Assembly (NCBI RefSeq): GCF_000424465.1
Contig: NZ_KE384194.1
Span: 15,145-79,144, forward strand
Origin: Butyrivibrio hungatei NK4A153
Lineage (GTDB): Bacteria; Bacillota; Clostridia; Lachnospirales; Lachnospiraceae
Reading direction: 5' to 3'
DNA: 64,000 nt
Shown here in pieces: positions 6,433 through 15,143 of this stretch. A program made the translations under genes and the position numbers. The notes under the pieces were generated by a model, which worked only from the letters and a program-made list of their open reading frames with translations, ran no database searches and was not told the DNA's origin. Position 1 is the first letter of the stretch. Each line of letters opens with the position of its first letter.

Positions 6433-7263
6433 TTACTGAAGGAGTGAGAGAACACCCTGATTTGTCTGGTTAGCCTGAGCAAGCATTGACTGACCTGCCT
6501 GAGCAAGGATATTGTTGTTAGAATATCTAACCATCTCCTCAGCCATATCCGTATCACGAATCTGTGACTCAGCTGCCTGTGTGTTCTCAACGACGTTATC
6601 AAGGTTTCTGATTGTGTGCTCAAGTCTGTTCTGAATAGCACCGAGGTCAGCTCTCTGGCTTGAAATCTTCTCAAGTGCTTCTTTAATCTTATGAATTGAG
6701 TCCTTAGCGTTTACGCCGCTTGTTCCTGTAACATTAATCTTTGCTCCGTCGATCTTAAGACCTGAAGCAGTAAGTTTTTCAATATTGATTGCAATCTGGT
6801 TATCGGGATCAGCCTCTGAACCAACCTGAATACTCTTATTCTTAAATGATCCGTCCAAAAGTTTAGTATTATTGAATTCGGTAGCTGTTCCGGTTCTGTT
6901 AATCTCATCTCTGAGAGCATTAACCTCTCGCTGAATGTACTCACGATCTGATGTCTGAAGAGTATCGTTAGCTGCCTTAACTGCAAGTTCGTTCATTCTC
7001 TGAAGCATATCATGTACTTCGTTGAGCGCACCTTCAGCTGTCTGTACTGCTGAGATACCATCCTGTGCATTTGCGGAAGCCTGTGTAAGACCTCTTACCT
7101 GACGTCTCATCTTCTCAGAAATTGCAAGTCCTGCTGCATCATCTGCTGCTCTGTTGATTCTGTAACCTGATGAGAGTTTCTCACTTGACTTAGCCTGTAC
7201 ATCTGTTGTAATTCCAAGCTGTCTGTTTGAGTTCATCGCTGTGACATTGTGCTGTACTACCAT
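6433..7263 (-). CDS. fliC: Flagellin
   Basis: The 276-residue protein is the filament subunit. It has the standard N-terminal helix block (VQHNVTAMNSNRQLG, LSSGYRINRAADDAAGLAIS) and the C-terminal block (RLEHTIRNLDNVVENTQAAE, LAQAGQSMLAQANQ). Only a short middle separates them, so the D2/D3 surface domains are nearly absent. ATG 7263 is chosen over one 15 bases upstream because GGAGG lies at correct spacing before it. A sigma-D promoter stands at 7380-7405 and a terminator follows. FliS should bind the C-terminus, and FliW is expected to bind flagellin and so release CsrA. Confidence 0.95.
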   Translation of the reverse strand: MVVQHNVTAMNSNRQLGITTDVQAKSSEKLSSGYRINRAADDAAGLAISEKMRRQVRGLTQASANAQDGISAVQTAEGALNEVHDMLQRMNELAVKAANDTLQTSDREYIQREVNALRDEINRTGTATEFNNTKLLDGSFKNKSIQVGSEADPDNQIAINIEKLTASGLKIDGAKINVTGTSGVNAKDSIHKIKEALEKISSQRADLGAIQNRLEHTIRNLDNVVENTQAAESQIRDTDMAEEMVRYSNNNILAQAGQSMLAQANQTNQGVLSLLQ

Positions 7264-7379
7264 ATTATAATCCTCCATGAACGGGGCCGCTTCCCTGCTG
7301 CCTTTTTCATCCTTTTAATATTGTGCAGCTTACGCGGACTCCCTTCCATGGCTGCTTGTTTTTTTGTTTTACACTATTA

Positions 7380-7405
7380 TTATCGGCTGTGATTTCGTTT
7401 ACTTA
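7380..7405 (-). promoter_or_regulatory. Sigma-D (sigma-28) promoter of flagellin
   Basis: Minus strand TAAG, 14 bases, GCCGATAA. The 7264-7380 stretch downstream of it is the flagellin leader, and its ribosome site reads GGAGG. Confidence 0.85.
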
Positions 7406-7483
7406 ACCCTTTTTTTTATTTTTTTCAAAAAAACATACAATAATGAATTTTTTTCTACTTTTTTCGATTTTTTGCTAAAGTAA

Positions 7484-7520
7484 AAGAGATCGCTTGCCGA
7501 TATATGGCAGCGACCTCTTT
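7484..7520 (-). terminator. Terminator at the end of the flaG-fliD-fliS operon
   Basis: Stem AAAGAGGTCGCTGCC pairs with GGCAAGCGATCTCTTT with two mismatches around a short AT loop, followed on the minus strand by TTTTACTTT. Confidence 0.8.
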
Positions 7521-7540
7521 GTAACGGTCTTATACAAAAA

Positions 7541-8020
7541 TCAGTTTTTCTTATCCAAAAACTGTGGTGGAATCTCCTTGAAGTTATTCATGGTCCTGTA
7601 GTAATTAAATGCCGCAGCGGATGACTGCTTACTGGTATTCATCTTGCGACGTGCCGCGTCAAAATATTTCTCGGCAAGCCTTTTGTTTCGATGTTCCGCA
7701 GCTTCAATCGATGCGCTCCTTGCAGTGATATCACGAATAAGATCCTGCATGCGGCGTATCTGGTCTGCGAACTCATCTTTATTGGCATTAACTTCTTCTT
7801 TTACCCTGTCAAAAAGAGTCTGGAAACCATCATCAAGAGAAATAAGTTTATCGATAAGTTCACCCTTTTTATCAACAGTACCGTCAAATGCGGTTTCATC
7901 AACATTATCGGGATCGGAGAGAATTTCTTTTTGTTTCTCATTCTCTTCCTCAATCTTTGACATAATGTCGATCTTCTTAATAAGACTTTCTTCCAGCATA
8001 TCCATACTTGAAGATAACAT
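7541..8020 (-). CDS. Putative flagellar export chaperone, FliT/FlgN-like
   Basis: The 159-residue, largely alpha-helical and charged protein (LEESLIKKIDIMSKIEEENEKQK) shows no catalytic motif. It starts 3 bases after fliS with a perfect ribosome site (GGAGG, ATG 8020), the place where fliT stands in many flagellar operons. Proteins like this bind FliD or other axial subunits before export. The assignment rests on position and helical character, since FliT sequences diverge quickly. A second such chaperone, flgN, lies at 18841. Confidence 0.6.
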   Translation of the reverse strand: MLSSSMDMLEESLIKKIDIMSKIEEENEKQKEILSDPDNVDETAFDGTVDKKGELIDKLISLDDGFQTLFDRVKEEVNANKDEFADQIRRMQDLIRDITARSASIEAAEHRNKRLAEKYFDAARRKMNTSKQSSAAAFNYYRTMNNFKEIPPQFLDKKN

Positions 8021-8023
8021 CTT

Positions 8024-8425
8024 TTATGCCTCCTTAACGGCGATGTTGTTCGCCTTCATGACTTCTACCCAGTTGTCCCTGATGGCATGCATATGCTTAT
8101 TGACCTCAGCGACTATCTCTCTGTCTTTGCTCATATTTGCTTCGACAAGTCTTCTTCCTATATAAGAATACATATTTTCAAAGTCCTGTGCAACAGCATA
8201 CTTCATATCAAGAGTGCTTCTGAGATAATCTATGATGCGTTCCGTCTTCATAATGTTTTCATGTGCCTTTGGCACATCGTTATTCTCAATCGCATAATCC
8301 GCGATATTGAGAAACTTTATTGCCCCGTCATAGAGCATAAGTGTAAGTTCCGGGCCGCTTGCACCCATTACCTTATTATTTTTATACTGAGCATAAGCTT
8401 TCTGTTGAGTTGTCATTACCGGCAT
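8024..8425 (-). CDS. fliS: Flagellin export chaperone FliS
   Basis: The 133-residue protein matches FliS: AYAQYKNNKVMGASGPELTLMLYDGAIKFL at the N-terminus, helices throughout, and the LRSTLD segment in the middle. FliS binds the C-terminal disordered part of flagellin in the cytoplasm and prevents premature polymerisation. A GAGGG ribosome site precedes ATG 8425. It lies 62 bases after fliD in the same operon. Confidence 0.95.
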   Translation of the reverse strand: MPVMTTQQKAYAQYKNNKVMGASGPELTLMLYDGAIKFLNIADYAIENNDVPKAHENIMKTERIIDYLRSTLDMKYAVAQDFENMYSYIGRRLVEANMSKDREIVAEVNKHMHAIRDNWVEVMKANNIAVKEA

Positions 8426-8487
8426 ATGTGTTCCCTCGCATTCTGTAAAAAAATATCCGTATAATCATAAGTCTTCATTTTATGCCA

Positions 8488-10026
8488 TTACTGTCCTCCA
8501 CCAAAGAAGCCTGCCAGAGAAGAACTGCTGCTGTTTATCTTTGAAAGAGCCGTCTCCATAGTAGAGAACTTCTTGTAGTACTTATCCTGTGCAGCCTCAA
8601 GTGCTTTCTGTGCATCTGAGATCTTGGTCGTATAAGCACTGTACTGTGAAGCCATCAGCTTATCTTCATAAATTGTAAACGCACTGCTGTATTCCGTACC
8701 CCTCATAAGATTAAAGAGCTTATCTGAAAGAGCATTCGACAACTGCATAAAAAAGCTCTGAACCATGTCGGGATCTGTTGATATTGCTGCACTTAGAAGG
8801 TCCGGATTTCCGCTGCTTGCAGAGTCATCTTTGTCACCGTCTATGTGAAGCACATCTCTCTCATTCTCATCTGTTGCAAAGTAGCTTCCCGTTGCAATAC
8901 CAAATGTTGCAAGAGTGATCTTACTTGTCACTCCATCCTTTGATGTTACTTCAAAAGCCTTACTCATAATATCTTTAAGTGCATCTTTTACATTACCGAT
9001 TGTCTCATCGCCGCTGAGGATTCCGTCTTTGATCTTCTTCTCCCATTCCTCAACCTCTTTATCAGACATTGCATCTTTCTGATCATCGGTAAGCATTTTG
9101 TACTTCTTGGCTTTATCTGCATTATAAAGAGTAGCAAACTCCTTCATAAGATCGTTGTACTCTTTGAGCAACTTCTTGATGTTGTCGAAAATACCGCTTG
9201 TATCCTGTTTTGTCGAAAGAGTTATTCCCTTAGCTTCCTCATTAACGGTAATTGTAAGTCCGTTGATCTCAAAAGTATTTGAATCGGAATAATAATCTTC
9301 TCCGTTAAGAACTATATGAGCCCTGCTTCCCTCGATATAATTCTTTCCGTTATTAACAAAGCCCAGCCTGGACATCGCATCACCTTCGGTAACTTTAAAA
9401 GAAGCAGCTTCGCCCATCTCTTTTGATGCTACATAAAATCTTCCGTTTCCTTCGTCGTAGTTGAAGTCAAGCTTTGTATGTGTCTTGGAAGAATCTGCAC
9501 TTTTGAGCTTACTGAGAACACTCTCTATAGTATCATTCTTTCCGATTGTAACTTCAATATTATCCTCAGAATCTCCGCCTATTTTAAACTTAAGTGTCTG
9601 AGTTGCAGATTCATCACTGTCCTCGGAAAAAATACCAAGTTCAGTCATAGTAGTTGTCTTAGCCGCATTCTTATTGCCAACCTGAACCTTCTCGCCTGTC
9701 AGATATGCAGCCTTTGCAAGACTCGTAACATCAAGTGTCTGAGTAGCGTTCATTGCACTTTCGCCTGTTACGATTGTTACAGCATTTGCATTTGAAGCAG
9801 TTGTAACCTTCTTTGAGTAAGCAGCCGAAAACTTCATGCTGGTCAAAGTACCGTTATAAAAATCGGTAACCTTCTTATTAAGCGCTTTTAAAGTATCCTG
9901 CTTCCAGGTAAGCTTCTTCTGCTCTCCGGTATAAGTATCAACCTTATCTTTCTTTTTCTGCGTAAGAGCTGTGATAATGCTCTCTGTATCAAGACCTGAG
10001 TTCATTCCTGTAATTCTGATAGGCAT
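8488..10026 (-). CDS. fliD: Flagellar filament cap protein FliD (HAP2)
   Basis: At 512 residues this is a normal-sized FliD. The N-terminal part (MPIRITGMNSGLDTESIITALTQ) and the first coiled-coil (LTWKQDTLKALNKKVTDFYNG) are typical. The C-terminal FliD_C coiled coil ends in a Ser/Gly-rich tail (INSSSSSLAGFFGGG). It forms the pentameric or hexameric cap under which flagellin folds at the filament tip. GGAG before ATG 10026 supports the start. It follows flaG by about 80 bases. Confidence 0.95.
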   Translation of the reverse strand: MPIRITGMNSGLDTESIITALTQKKKDKVDTYTGEQKKLTWKQDTLKALNKKVTDFYNGTLTSMKFSAAYSKKVTTASNANAVTIVTGESAMNATQTLDVTSLAKAAYLTGEKVQVGNKNAAKTTTMTELGIFSEDSDESATQTLKFKIGGDSEDNIEVTIGKNDTIESVLSKLKSADSSKTHTKLDFNYDEGNGRFYVASKEMGEAASFKVTEGDAMSRLGFVNNGKNYIEGSRAHIVLNGEDYYSDSNTFEINGLTITVNEEAKGITLSTKQDTSGIFDNIKKLLKEYNDLMKEFATLYNADKAKKYKMLTDDQKDAMSDKEVEEWEKKIKDGILSGDETIGNVKDALKDIMSKAFEVTSKDGVTSKITLATFGIATGSYFATDENERDVLHIDGDKDDSASSGNPDLLSAAISTDPDMVQSFFMQLSNALSDKLFNLMRGTEYSSAFTIYEDKLMASQYSAYTTKISDAQKALEAAQDKYYKKFSTMETALSKINSSSSSLAGFFGGGQ

Positions 10027-10105
10027 AATGTTTCTCCTTTCTCAATCCGTGAGATGTAATCGGAAATCCTTTTCCTGATAGAGCCGTTTTGTACGACTTA
10101 CTATG

Positions 10106-10579
10106 TTACCTCTTCTCGTCAACCAAGATTCCCGCGATTTCCCAAACCTTGGCGATCATATCAAGTGTCTCATCCGGCGGAAACTCTTTTATAACCTTCT
10201 TTGTTTCCTTGTCCACCATCTTGATAGTCACTCTGTTGGTCTTCTCATGAATTCCAAAAACAGCTTCAGCGTTGGACTGAACCTTCTTGGTCATCTCAGA
10301 GATTGCCTTCTTGATCTTGGCGTTATCAGCCTGTATCTGCTCCTCTGTCTCAGCTCTCTTGCTCTGATTGCTTGCAAAATTTTGAGCAGATGACTCGTTT
10401 TTGGAGCCTGCAGTATTGTCTGCTGCCTCAACCGTAAGATCCATGTTCTGAGCTGCCGCATTTGCTTCATAATCCGCAACTTCGCTCTGAGCCTGGCTCT
10501 GATTATTTACCTGTGTTTTTACCTGTGGCTGTACCTGCTGAATAAGCGGGCCAAATCCGTTAATTCCATCCATTCCCAT
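10106..10579 (-). CDS. flaG: FlaG family flagellar protein
   Basis: The C-terminal 70 residues carry the FlaG fold (FGIHEKTNRVTIKMVDKETKKVIKEFPP, then DMIAKVWEIAGILVDEKR). The N-terminal 85 residues are Gln/Asn/Ala-rich and probably disordered. FlaG limits filament length in other bacteria and is regularly encoded just before fliD, as here. A sigma-D promoter lies 103 bases upstream. The ATG at 10579 has GGAGG at good spacing. Confidence 0.9.
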   Translation of the reverse strand: MGMDGINGFGPLIQQVQPQVKTQVNNQSQAQSEVADYEANAAAQNMDLTVEAADNTAGSKNESSAQNFASNQSKRAETEEQIQADNAKIKKAISEMTKKVQSNAEAVFGIHEKTNRVTIKMVDKETKKVIKEFPPDETLDMIAKVWEIAGILVDEKR

Positions 10580-10681
10580 AATCCTATACCTCCATGTCAG
10601 AATCAGGAATCACCTGTATATATCAACATTTACGTGCGTCACAAACTCGTTCCGTTATAAACATAGTTTTTCTTACTGATT

Positions 10682-10708
10682 ATATCGGCCGAAGTGCTTT
10701 ATTCTTTA
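10682..10708 (-). promoter_or_regulatory. Sigma-D promoter of flaG-fliD-fliS
   Basis: Minus strand TAAA, 15 bases, GCCGATAT, a near-perfect sigma-28 site between the glycosyltransferase gene and flaG. Confidence 0.9.
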
Positions 10709-10768
10709 GTAATATGGAAAAGAAAATCGTAAATTTTAGAAAATTTTAAGACTTTCGGTCCGTAACGA

Positions 10769-11953
10769 TCATATTTCCAGTATCTTCGGCAGTAATTTCG
10801 TATAAGCAAATTCCTCAAACACCTTTTTCTGCCCGTTTTCCGCGATAGCTTTCCTCTCATCCTCATGTTCAAGATAATATGCAGTAAGTTCAAGCATCTC
10901 TTCAGGCGTATGCGCGATCACAAGCTCTTTTCCATTCTCAAAGAACTCATCTATCTCTTTCTGGTAAGTTGTGATAAGAAATCCCCCTGCCGCAAGAACA
11001 TCGAGTACACGAAGCGGAACCCCCGAGATGATGGACCTCAGCGTAATATTGAGGTTAACTTTGCTTCTCCTGAATACCATCGGCATTTTGGTTGAATAAT
11101 CCGCAACTCCCAGATTGCTGACTCCTTCAATGGGCTTTGCATCAGGCATTGTATACAAAACGGTATCGAATTGCTCGCCCATTCTTTCGAGAATATGTCT
11201 TCTTTCGTTGACCGTGACCTTTTTTCGCAACATATCACGAACAATTCTGTCATAGTCAAGATCATAATTCCCCGTATCTTCGAACTTTATATACTCGCGA
11301 AGCCTCTTTATGTGCTCAGGCGTTATTGCCTTTTCATCGGTAAAAAGATCGTGTCCGTATATCTTCTCCTGAAGAGTTATGACCGTATCTATATACACTT
11401 TAAGACTTGGCGGAAGATATTCCACCTGATCGTAAAAGTTAAATTCATTGTCGTAGAGATTTCCCAAAAAACATACATCATGCAGATATACTATACTTCC
11501 GCCCGTTTCAGCATCAAGCTCCTTACAGAACCCCAAAAGCCTCTTCTCATTAACACCAAGAGGCGAGTACTTAACGGTCTCTATTCCCTTGGCTCTCATC
11601 TCATCATAGGTCCCCCTGTCAAAAACACAGACTCTGTTCACAGGATTTTTTATGGTATGTGAATCAAGCGTATAATGCGGACAGTCAAATACCCACGACA
11701 CGTACGGCGTATCGTACTTCTGGCAGGCATCGGAAATGCTCGGATAATAGCAAAAGCTGTAGACTATGTCGTAATATCTTTTGCCCTCTTCTTCCTTGGT
11801 CAAAAGAGCTCTGAATTTAGCATCATCTTCATCTGTAAGTTCATAGCCACTTAGCTTGAACTTTATCACATCAACCTCGTGCCCCAGTCTCTTCATGGCG
11901 TCCATGCAGTCTTCGCCGTTAAATTCATCCCAGTAGTAGTATAGTATTCGCAT
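10769..11953 (-). CDS. CgeB-like glycosyltransferase (DUF3880 plus group 1 transferase)
   Basis: The protein (394 residues from ATG 11953) has an N-terminal DUF3880-like half (RILYYYWDEFNGEDCMDAMKRLGHEV, SWVFDCPHYTLDS) and a C-terminal glycosyl-transferase group 1-like half (PLRVLDVLAAGGFLITTYQ, EFFENGKELV). CgeB-like transferases act in the cytoplasm on protein or surface substrates. The start is set by GAGGG six bases before ATG 11953; a longer frame lacks a ribosome site. It sits between csrA and flaG inside the flagellar block, so glycosylation of flagellin or another axial protein is a reasonable inference. Confidence 0.8.
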   Translation of the reverse strand: MRILYYYWDEFNGEDCMDAMKRLGHEVDVIKFKLSGYELTDEDDAKFRALLTKEEEGKRYYDIVYSFCYYPSISDACQKYDTPYVSWVFDCPHYTLDSHTIKNPVNRVCVFDRGTYDEMRAKGIETVKYSPLGVNEKRLLGFCKELDAETGGSIVYLHDVCFLGNLYDNEFNFYDQVEYLPPSLKVYIDTVITLQEKIYGHDLFTDEKAITPEHIKRLREYIKFEDTGNYDLDYDRIVRDMLRKKVTVNERRHILERMGEQFDTVLYTMPDAKPIEGVSNLGVADYSTKMPMVFRRSKVNLNITLRSIISGVPLRVLDVLAAGGFLITTYQKEIDEFFENGKELVIAHTPEEMLELTAYYLEHEDERKAIAENGQKKVFEEFAYTKLLPKILEI

Positions 11954-12002
11954 TCCGTCCCTCGTTGTGTACCATGTATAAAAAGTATTATGCAAAAACT
12001 AA

Positions 12003-12029
12003 CGGCTGCCCCATTTCCGGTAGCAGCCG
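12003..12029 (-). terminator. Terminator after csrA
   Basis: Stem CGGCTGC/GCAGCCG (12023-12029 with 12003-12009) followed on the minus strand by TTAGTTTTTG. It separates the flgL-fliW-csrA unit from the glycosyltransferase gene. Confidence 0.8.
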
Positions 12030-12046
12030 CTGCAAATTCACTTTGA

Positions 12047-12262
12047 TCAAAGCAATTTCTTGAGTTCCTCGATTCCGGATACATCTGTTGCTTCTTTATT
12101 CTCATTCTGAATCTGGATATATACTTCTTTTCTATAAATCGGGATATCCTTGGGAGCCGCGATTCCGATCTTGATCTGGTCTCCTCTGATATCAAGTACT
12201 GTAATCTCTATATTGTTATTAATAACGATAGCTTCGTTCTTTTTTCTTGATAATGCTAACAT
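12047..12262 (-). CDS. csrA: Carbon storage regulator CsrA
   Basis: The 71-residue protein is a canonical CsrA: MLALSRKKNEAIVINNNIEI, then IKIGIAAPKDIPIYRKEVY, forming the RNA-binding beta-dimer, and a C-terminal helix. CsrA blocks translation by binding GGA motifs in leaders; in Bacillus its main target is flagellin mRNA. It lies 24 bases after fliW, whose product sequesters it. The leader of the EF-hand gene at 22238 contains several GGA motifs and is a candidate target. Confidence 0.95.
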   Translation of the reverse strand: MLALSRKKNEAIVINNNIEITVLDIRGDQIKIGIAAPKDIPIYRKEVYIQIQNENKEATDVSGIEELKKLL

Positions 12263-12286
12263 ATCCTTTCCCTCCCTATAGTATGA

Positions 12287-12745
12287 TTAAGCTTTAGCTG
12301 CTTTGTTATTCTGCAAAATCTCATAAATAGGGAACTTAACAGGATATTCCTCATTATCAATGATTGTCTGAGAAGCCTTCATCTCTTTTGTATTGATGAT
12401 AAAGGGTCCCTTAAGGTTTACTGTCATCTGCTTAAGATCATGCGGAACAGTAACCGTTACAAGCACGAGCATATCCTCATCCTGCAGATCTCCGATGTCA
12501 GCTACAGCTTCCTTATCTACCATAGGCTGATAATCCGGGCAAACAAAGAGCGGATCCATAACGGGCATTGCAAATCCGGGTTCCTCTACTGACTGCAACC
12601 ACTTAATAGTGTTTGTTCCCTGCTCCTCATCGTGCATAAGTGTGAATCTCTTAAGATCAGGAAAACCGATTATTCCATTTGGAAAAGAAATGATCTTACT
12701 ATCTTCAATCTCAACCTCTCCAAAGATTCTAGTGTTTAATTTCAT
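12287..12745 (-). CDS. fliW: Flagellar assembly factor FliW
   Basis: The protein (152 residues from ATG 12745) matches FliW: LNTRIFGEVEIEDSKIISFPNGIIGFPDLKRF, then the MPVMDPLFVCPDY core and VTVPHDLKQMTVNLKGP. FliW binds CsrA allosterically and is displaced by free cytoplasmic flagellin, coupling flagellin translation to export. GGAGG before ATG 12745 fixes the start; an upstream in-frame Met has none. Gene order flgL-fliW-csrA is the conserved Gram-positive one. Confidence 0.95.
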   Translation of the reverse strand: MKLNTRIFGEVEIEDSKIISFPNGIIGFPDLKRFTLMHDEEQGTNTIKWLQSVEEPGFAMPVMDPLFVCPDYQPMVDKEAVADIGDLQDEDMLVLVTVTVPHDLKQMTVNLKGPFIINTKEMKASQTIIDNEEYPVKFPIYEILQNNKAAKA

Positions 12746-12859
12746 GCTGTAACCTCCATAATCCTGATAAAAAATGTTATTTATCACTATTTAATTATAT
12801 ACGTAAAAACGTACAATTACCATACTTATTATAATCTTGATGATATAAGAAATTCTTCA

Positions 12860-14971
12860 TCAAATATAATTCATAAGCGATGTCTGGCTGATCTTACCTG
12901 TCGCCATAAGGCTCGCCTCATATGTCACCTGTGCGGATGTAAGCTGTGTGACCGTAGTTGCAAGATCGATATCCTCGTTCTCAGACTGAAGTGACTGGAA
13001 TGTCGTTGTCTGTGTCATAAGTCTTGAATTTACAAGGTCAAGTCGCTTAGATCTTGTTCCGTTGTCGGTAACGGCTATATTTGCGGTATCGAGAGCTCCC
13101 TGGAGAGATGTTATCTTGTGCTCAAACTCTTTCTGAATACCCTCTCTCTGATAGTTATATGCCTTTTGAGCTGCTGAAAGCTCTGCGTCTATCTTATTCC
13201 ATTCAGCAGATTCTTTGGCTGCACCGGACAACTTTTCTTCAAGTGTCTTAATTGTGGCCTTTATCTGTTTGAGTGTTCCGAGCATATTTGAAAGATCGTC
13301 GATATCTCTTTTTACACCTGTTGTGAAAACCGCATCTGCTGTGGTATTGACAACAACCGACTGTGCGAATCCCACGTCATAAGCGATGTCATGGGCTGCC
13401 GATCCTTTATTATAAAGTATTTTCTTACCATTGTCATCGGTATATGTACAGTTGAAGAGGTTCTGAGGTCTTATGTCTCCGCTGTCCCACTCTTTTTTAT
13501 CATAGACAACATTGATCGCATTGGCGTTGATAAGTTTGGGCAGTGTTGCAAGCTTATCGGACAGCTCTTTATTCAAAAGAACTTCTCCCGTAGCCGCATT
13601 CAAATATGCCACTGAACCGGTAGGTGTAGAGTCGATTGTCTTGTAAACCTCATCAATATCTTCTTCGCTTGTAGTTGTGTAGATTATGTTTGATGAAGGT
13701 ATCTCAAGTGTTGTCTCTTTATATGACGAATACACACTTCCGTTTGCTGTAACATTGATTATGTTTCTTGTGACTGTTCTGTCGACATTATTTGTGACGC
13801 TTCCGTCAGTAACAGTATATGTGCCGTCACTGTTAATTACCGCAGTTGCAATCCTTCCGTCATATTCAAGTTTCATGTTGTAAGTCTGGCCAATTGCATC
13901 AACCAAAGGAAGCTTAAAGCTGACTCTTTCACCCTGTTCATTTGTAAATGTAAGTGTTGTCTTCTGAACCGTCTCTGTCGAAGCAGTACCTGATTCGATA
14001 TTGGAGCTCTGATGAGATGTATCATAAACTCCGTTCTTGTCTACAACAAACTCATATTCAGTGACGCCTTCAGTTGCCTTTATGTTATGAGATCCATCGG
14101 CGTTACTTGTGACGTTATAAACAATACCTTCACTTGTGACCGTATATGATTCACCTTTTTCAAGTCCGTCAAGCGTCGGAAGCGATACATGATGAGTTGC
14201 CCCAAGTGCTGTTGTATATGTAAGCTTTATAAGCTCTGCATTTCCGTTTACCGAACTTGTTGCGGGCTGCTTGAGATTCTCTCTCCACTTAAGTGAAGGT
14301 GCCGAGAAATCATTGTCACCGCTTCTGTAATTCAGGTTATCGTAGGAAAGTCTTATCTTACCGACATTATACTCAACAATATTACTCTCCTCTACGACAG
14401 CCTCTGTACTCTGTGCCAAAAGATTTGTGGACTCAAGCTTGCTCATTCCCGCCACTCTGCTTGAAGTTGAAACGTCTGTAGCGTTAAACTCATCATTTAT
14501 GCCTGTGTAATCAGCAGTTGTAGTTGTAGAAAAAGTAAGCGATGTATCTGTTCTATACCCTGTAAAGATATATCTTCCGGCATAGTCCACATTACCTGTT
14601 GCATAGTATTCTTTTGAAAGAGCCTCCATCTGCGCAACAATCGTATCAAGATCGTCTACCGTAAGATCCTTGTTAGCTCCCTTTGTTGCCTGTTTAACAG
14701 CATCGGTAAGTACCGAAGTAACCGTAGACAAAGCATCTGCTGTTACATCGAGCCAGCTTTCGGCATCTTTTGCATTCTTCTCATAATATTGTGAAAGCTG
14801 AGTAACATTGCTTCGAAGGCGCAATGCTCTTATAGCGATAACAGGATCATCTGAGGGTCTTGTTATCTTCTTTTCGGTTGCAAGCATGGTGTTGAGCTGA
14901 TCCTCAGTGATCTTGTTGTTATTGATATTATAAAGTGAATTATTCTGCATTATCTTATTCGTAATACGCAT
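12860..14971 (-). CDS. flgL: Hook-filament junction protein FlgL (HAP3), enlarged
   Basis: N-terminal (MRITNKIMQNNSLYNINNN, ATEKKITRPSDDPVIAIRAL) and C-terminal (LVNSRLMTQTTTFQSLQSENEDIDLA, YEASLMATGKISQTSLMNY) blocks are clear FlgL and form the helical D0/D1 core. At about 703 residues it is more than twice the usual 300. The extra sequence is a Thr/Val/Ser-rich middle (roughly residues 180-510) with repeated short beta-strand patterns such as YTVTDGS and YTVTSEG, probably surface-exposed beta domains. ATG 14971 is supported by GGAGG; the longer frame starts without a ribosome site. It has its own sigma-D promoter. Confidence 0.93.
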   Translation of the reverse strand: MRITNKIMQNNSLYNINNNKITEDQLNTMLATEKKITRPSDDPVIAIRALRLRSNVTQLSQYYEKNAKDAESWLDVTADALSTVTSVLTDAVKQATKGANKDLTVDDLDTIVAQMEALSKEYYATGNVDYAGRYIFTGYRTDTSLTFSTTTTADYTGINDEFNATDVSTSSRVAGMSKLESTNLLAQSTEAVVEESNIVEYNVGKIRLSYDNLNYRSGDNDFSAPSLKWRENLKQPATSSVNGNAELIKLTYTTALGATHHVSLPTLDGLEKGESYTVTSEGIVYNVTSNADGSHNIKATEGVTEYEFVVDKNGVYDTSHQSSNIESGTASTETVQKTTLTFTNEQGERVSFKLPLVDAIGQTYNMKLEYDGRIATAVINSDGTYTVTDGSVTNNVDRTVTRNIINVTANGSVYSSYKETTLEIPSSNIIYTTTSEEDIDEVYKTIDSTPTGSVAYLNAATGEVLLNKELSDKLATLPKLINANAINVVYDKKEWDSGDIRPQNLFNCTYTDDNGKKILYNKGSAAHDIAYDVGFAQSVVVNTTADAVFTTGVKRDIDDLSNMLGTLKQIKATIKTLEEKLSGAAKESAEWNKIDAELSAAQKAYNYQREGIQKEFEHKITSLQGALDTANIAVTDNGTRSKRLDLVNSRLMTQTTTFQSLQSENEDIDLATTVTQLTSAQVTYEASLMATGKISQTSLMNYI

Positions 14972-15061
14972 GGTAAAAAAGACCTCCGTATGAAGACCAT
15001 CCTTAGTCAAAAACAATGCGCATCCGTGCAGCATCTCACTTTGTATATTAGTTCACTATGA

Positions 15062-15088
15062 ATATCGGCAGGCACACCGCATTTCTTA
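15062..15088 (-). promoter_or_regulatory. Sigma-D promoter of flgL-fliW-csrA
   Basis: Minus strand TAAG, 15 bases, GCCGATAT, placed just past the flgK terminator and about 90 bases before flgL. Confidence 0.85.
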
Positions 15089-15101
15089 ATATCTATTAAT
15101 G

Positions 15102-15136
15102 AAAAAAAGCTAAAGCCGGCCTGCTTTAGCTTTTTT
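15102..15136 (-). terminator. Terminator of the flgM-flgN-flgK-flgK operon
   Basis: Perfect stem AAAAGCTAAAGC/GCTTTAGCTTTT with an 7-base GC loop and T run, directly after the first flgK paralogue's stop codon. Confidence 0.85.
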
Positions 15137-15143
15137 ATTATTC

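Noticed and set aside
6327-6674. Minus-strand frame over the flagellin 3' end
   Set aside because: Out-of-frame shadow of flagellin that continues through the flagellin terminator.
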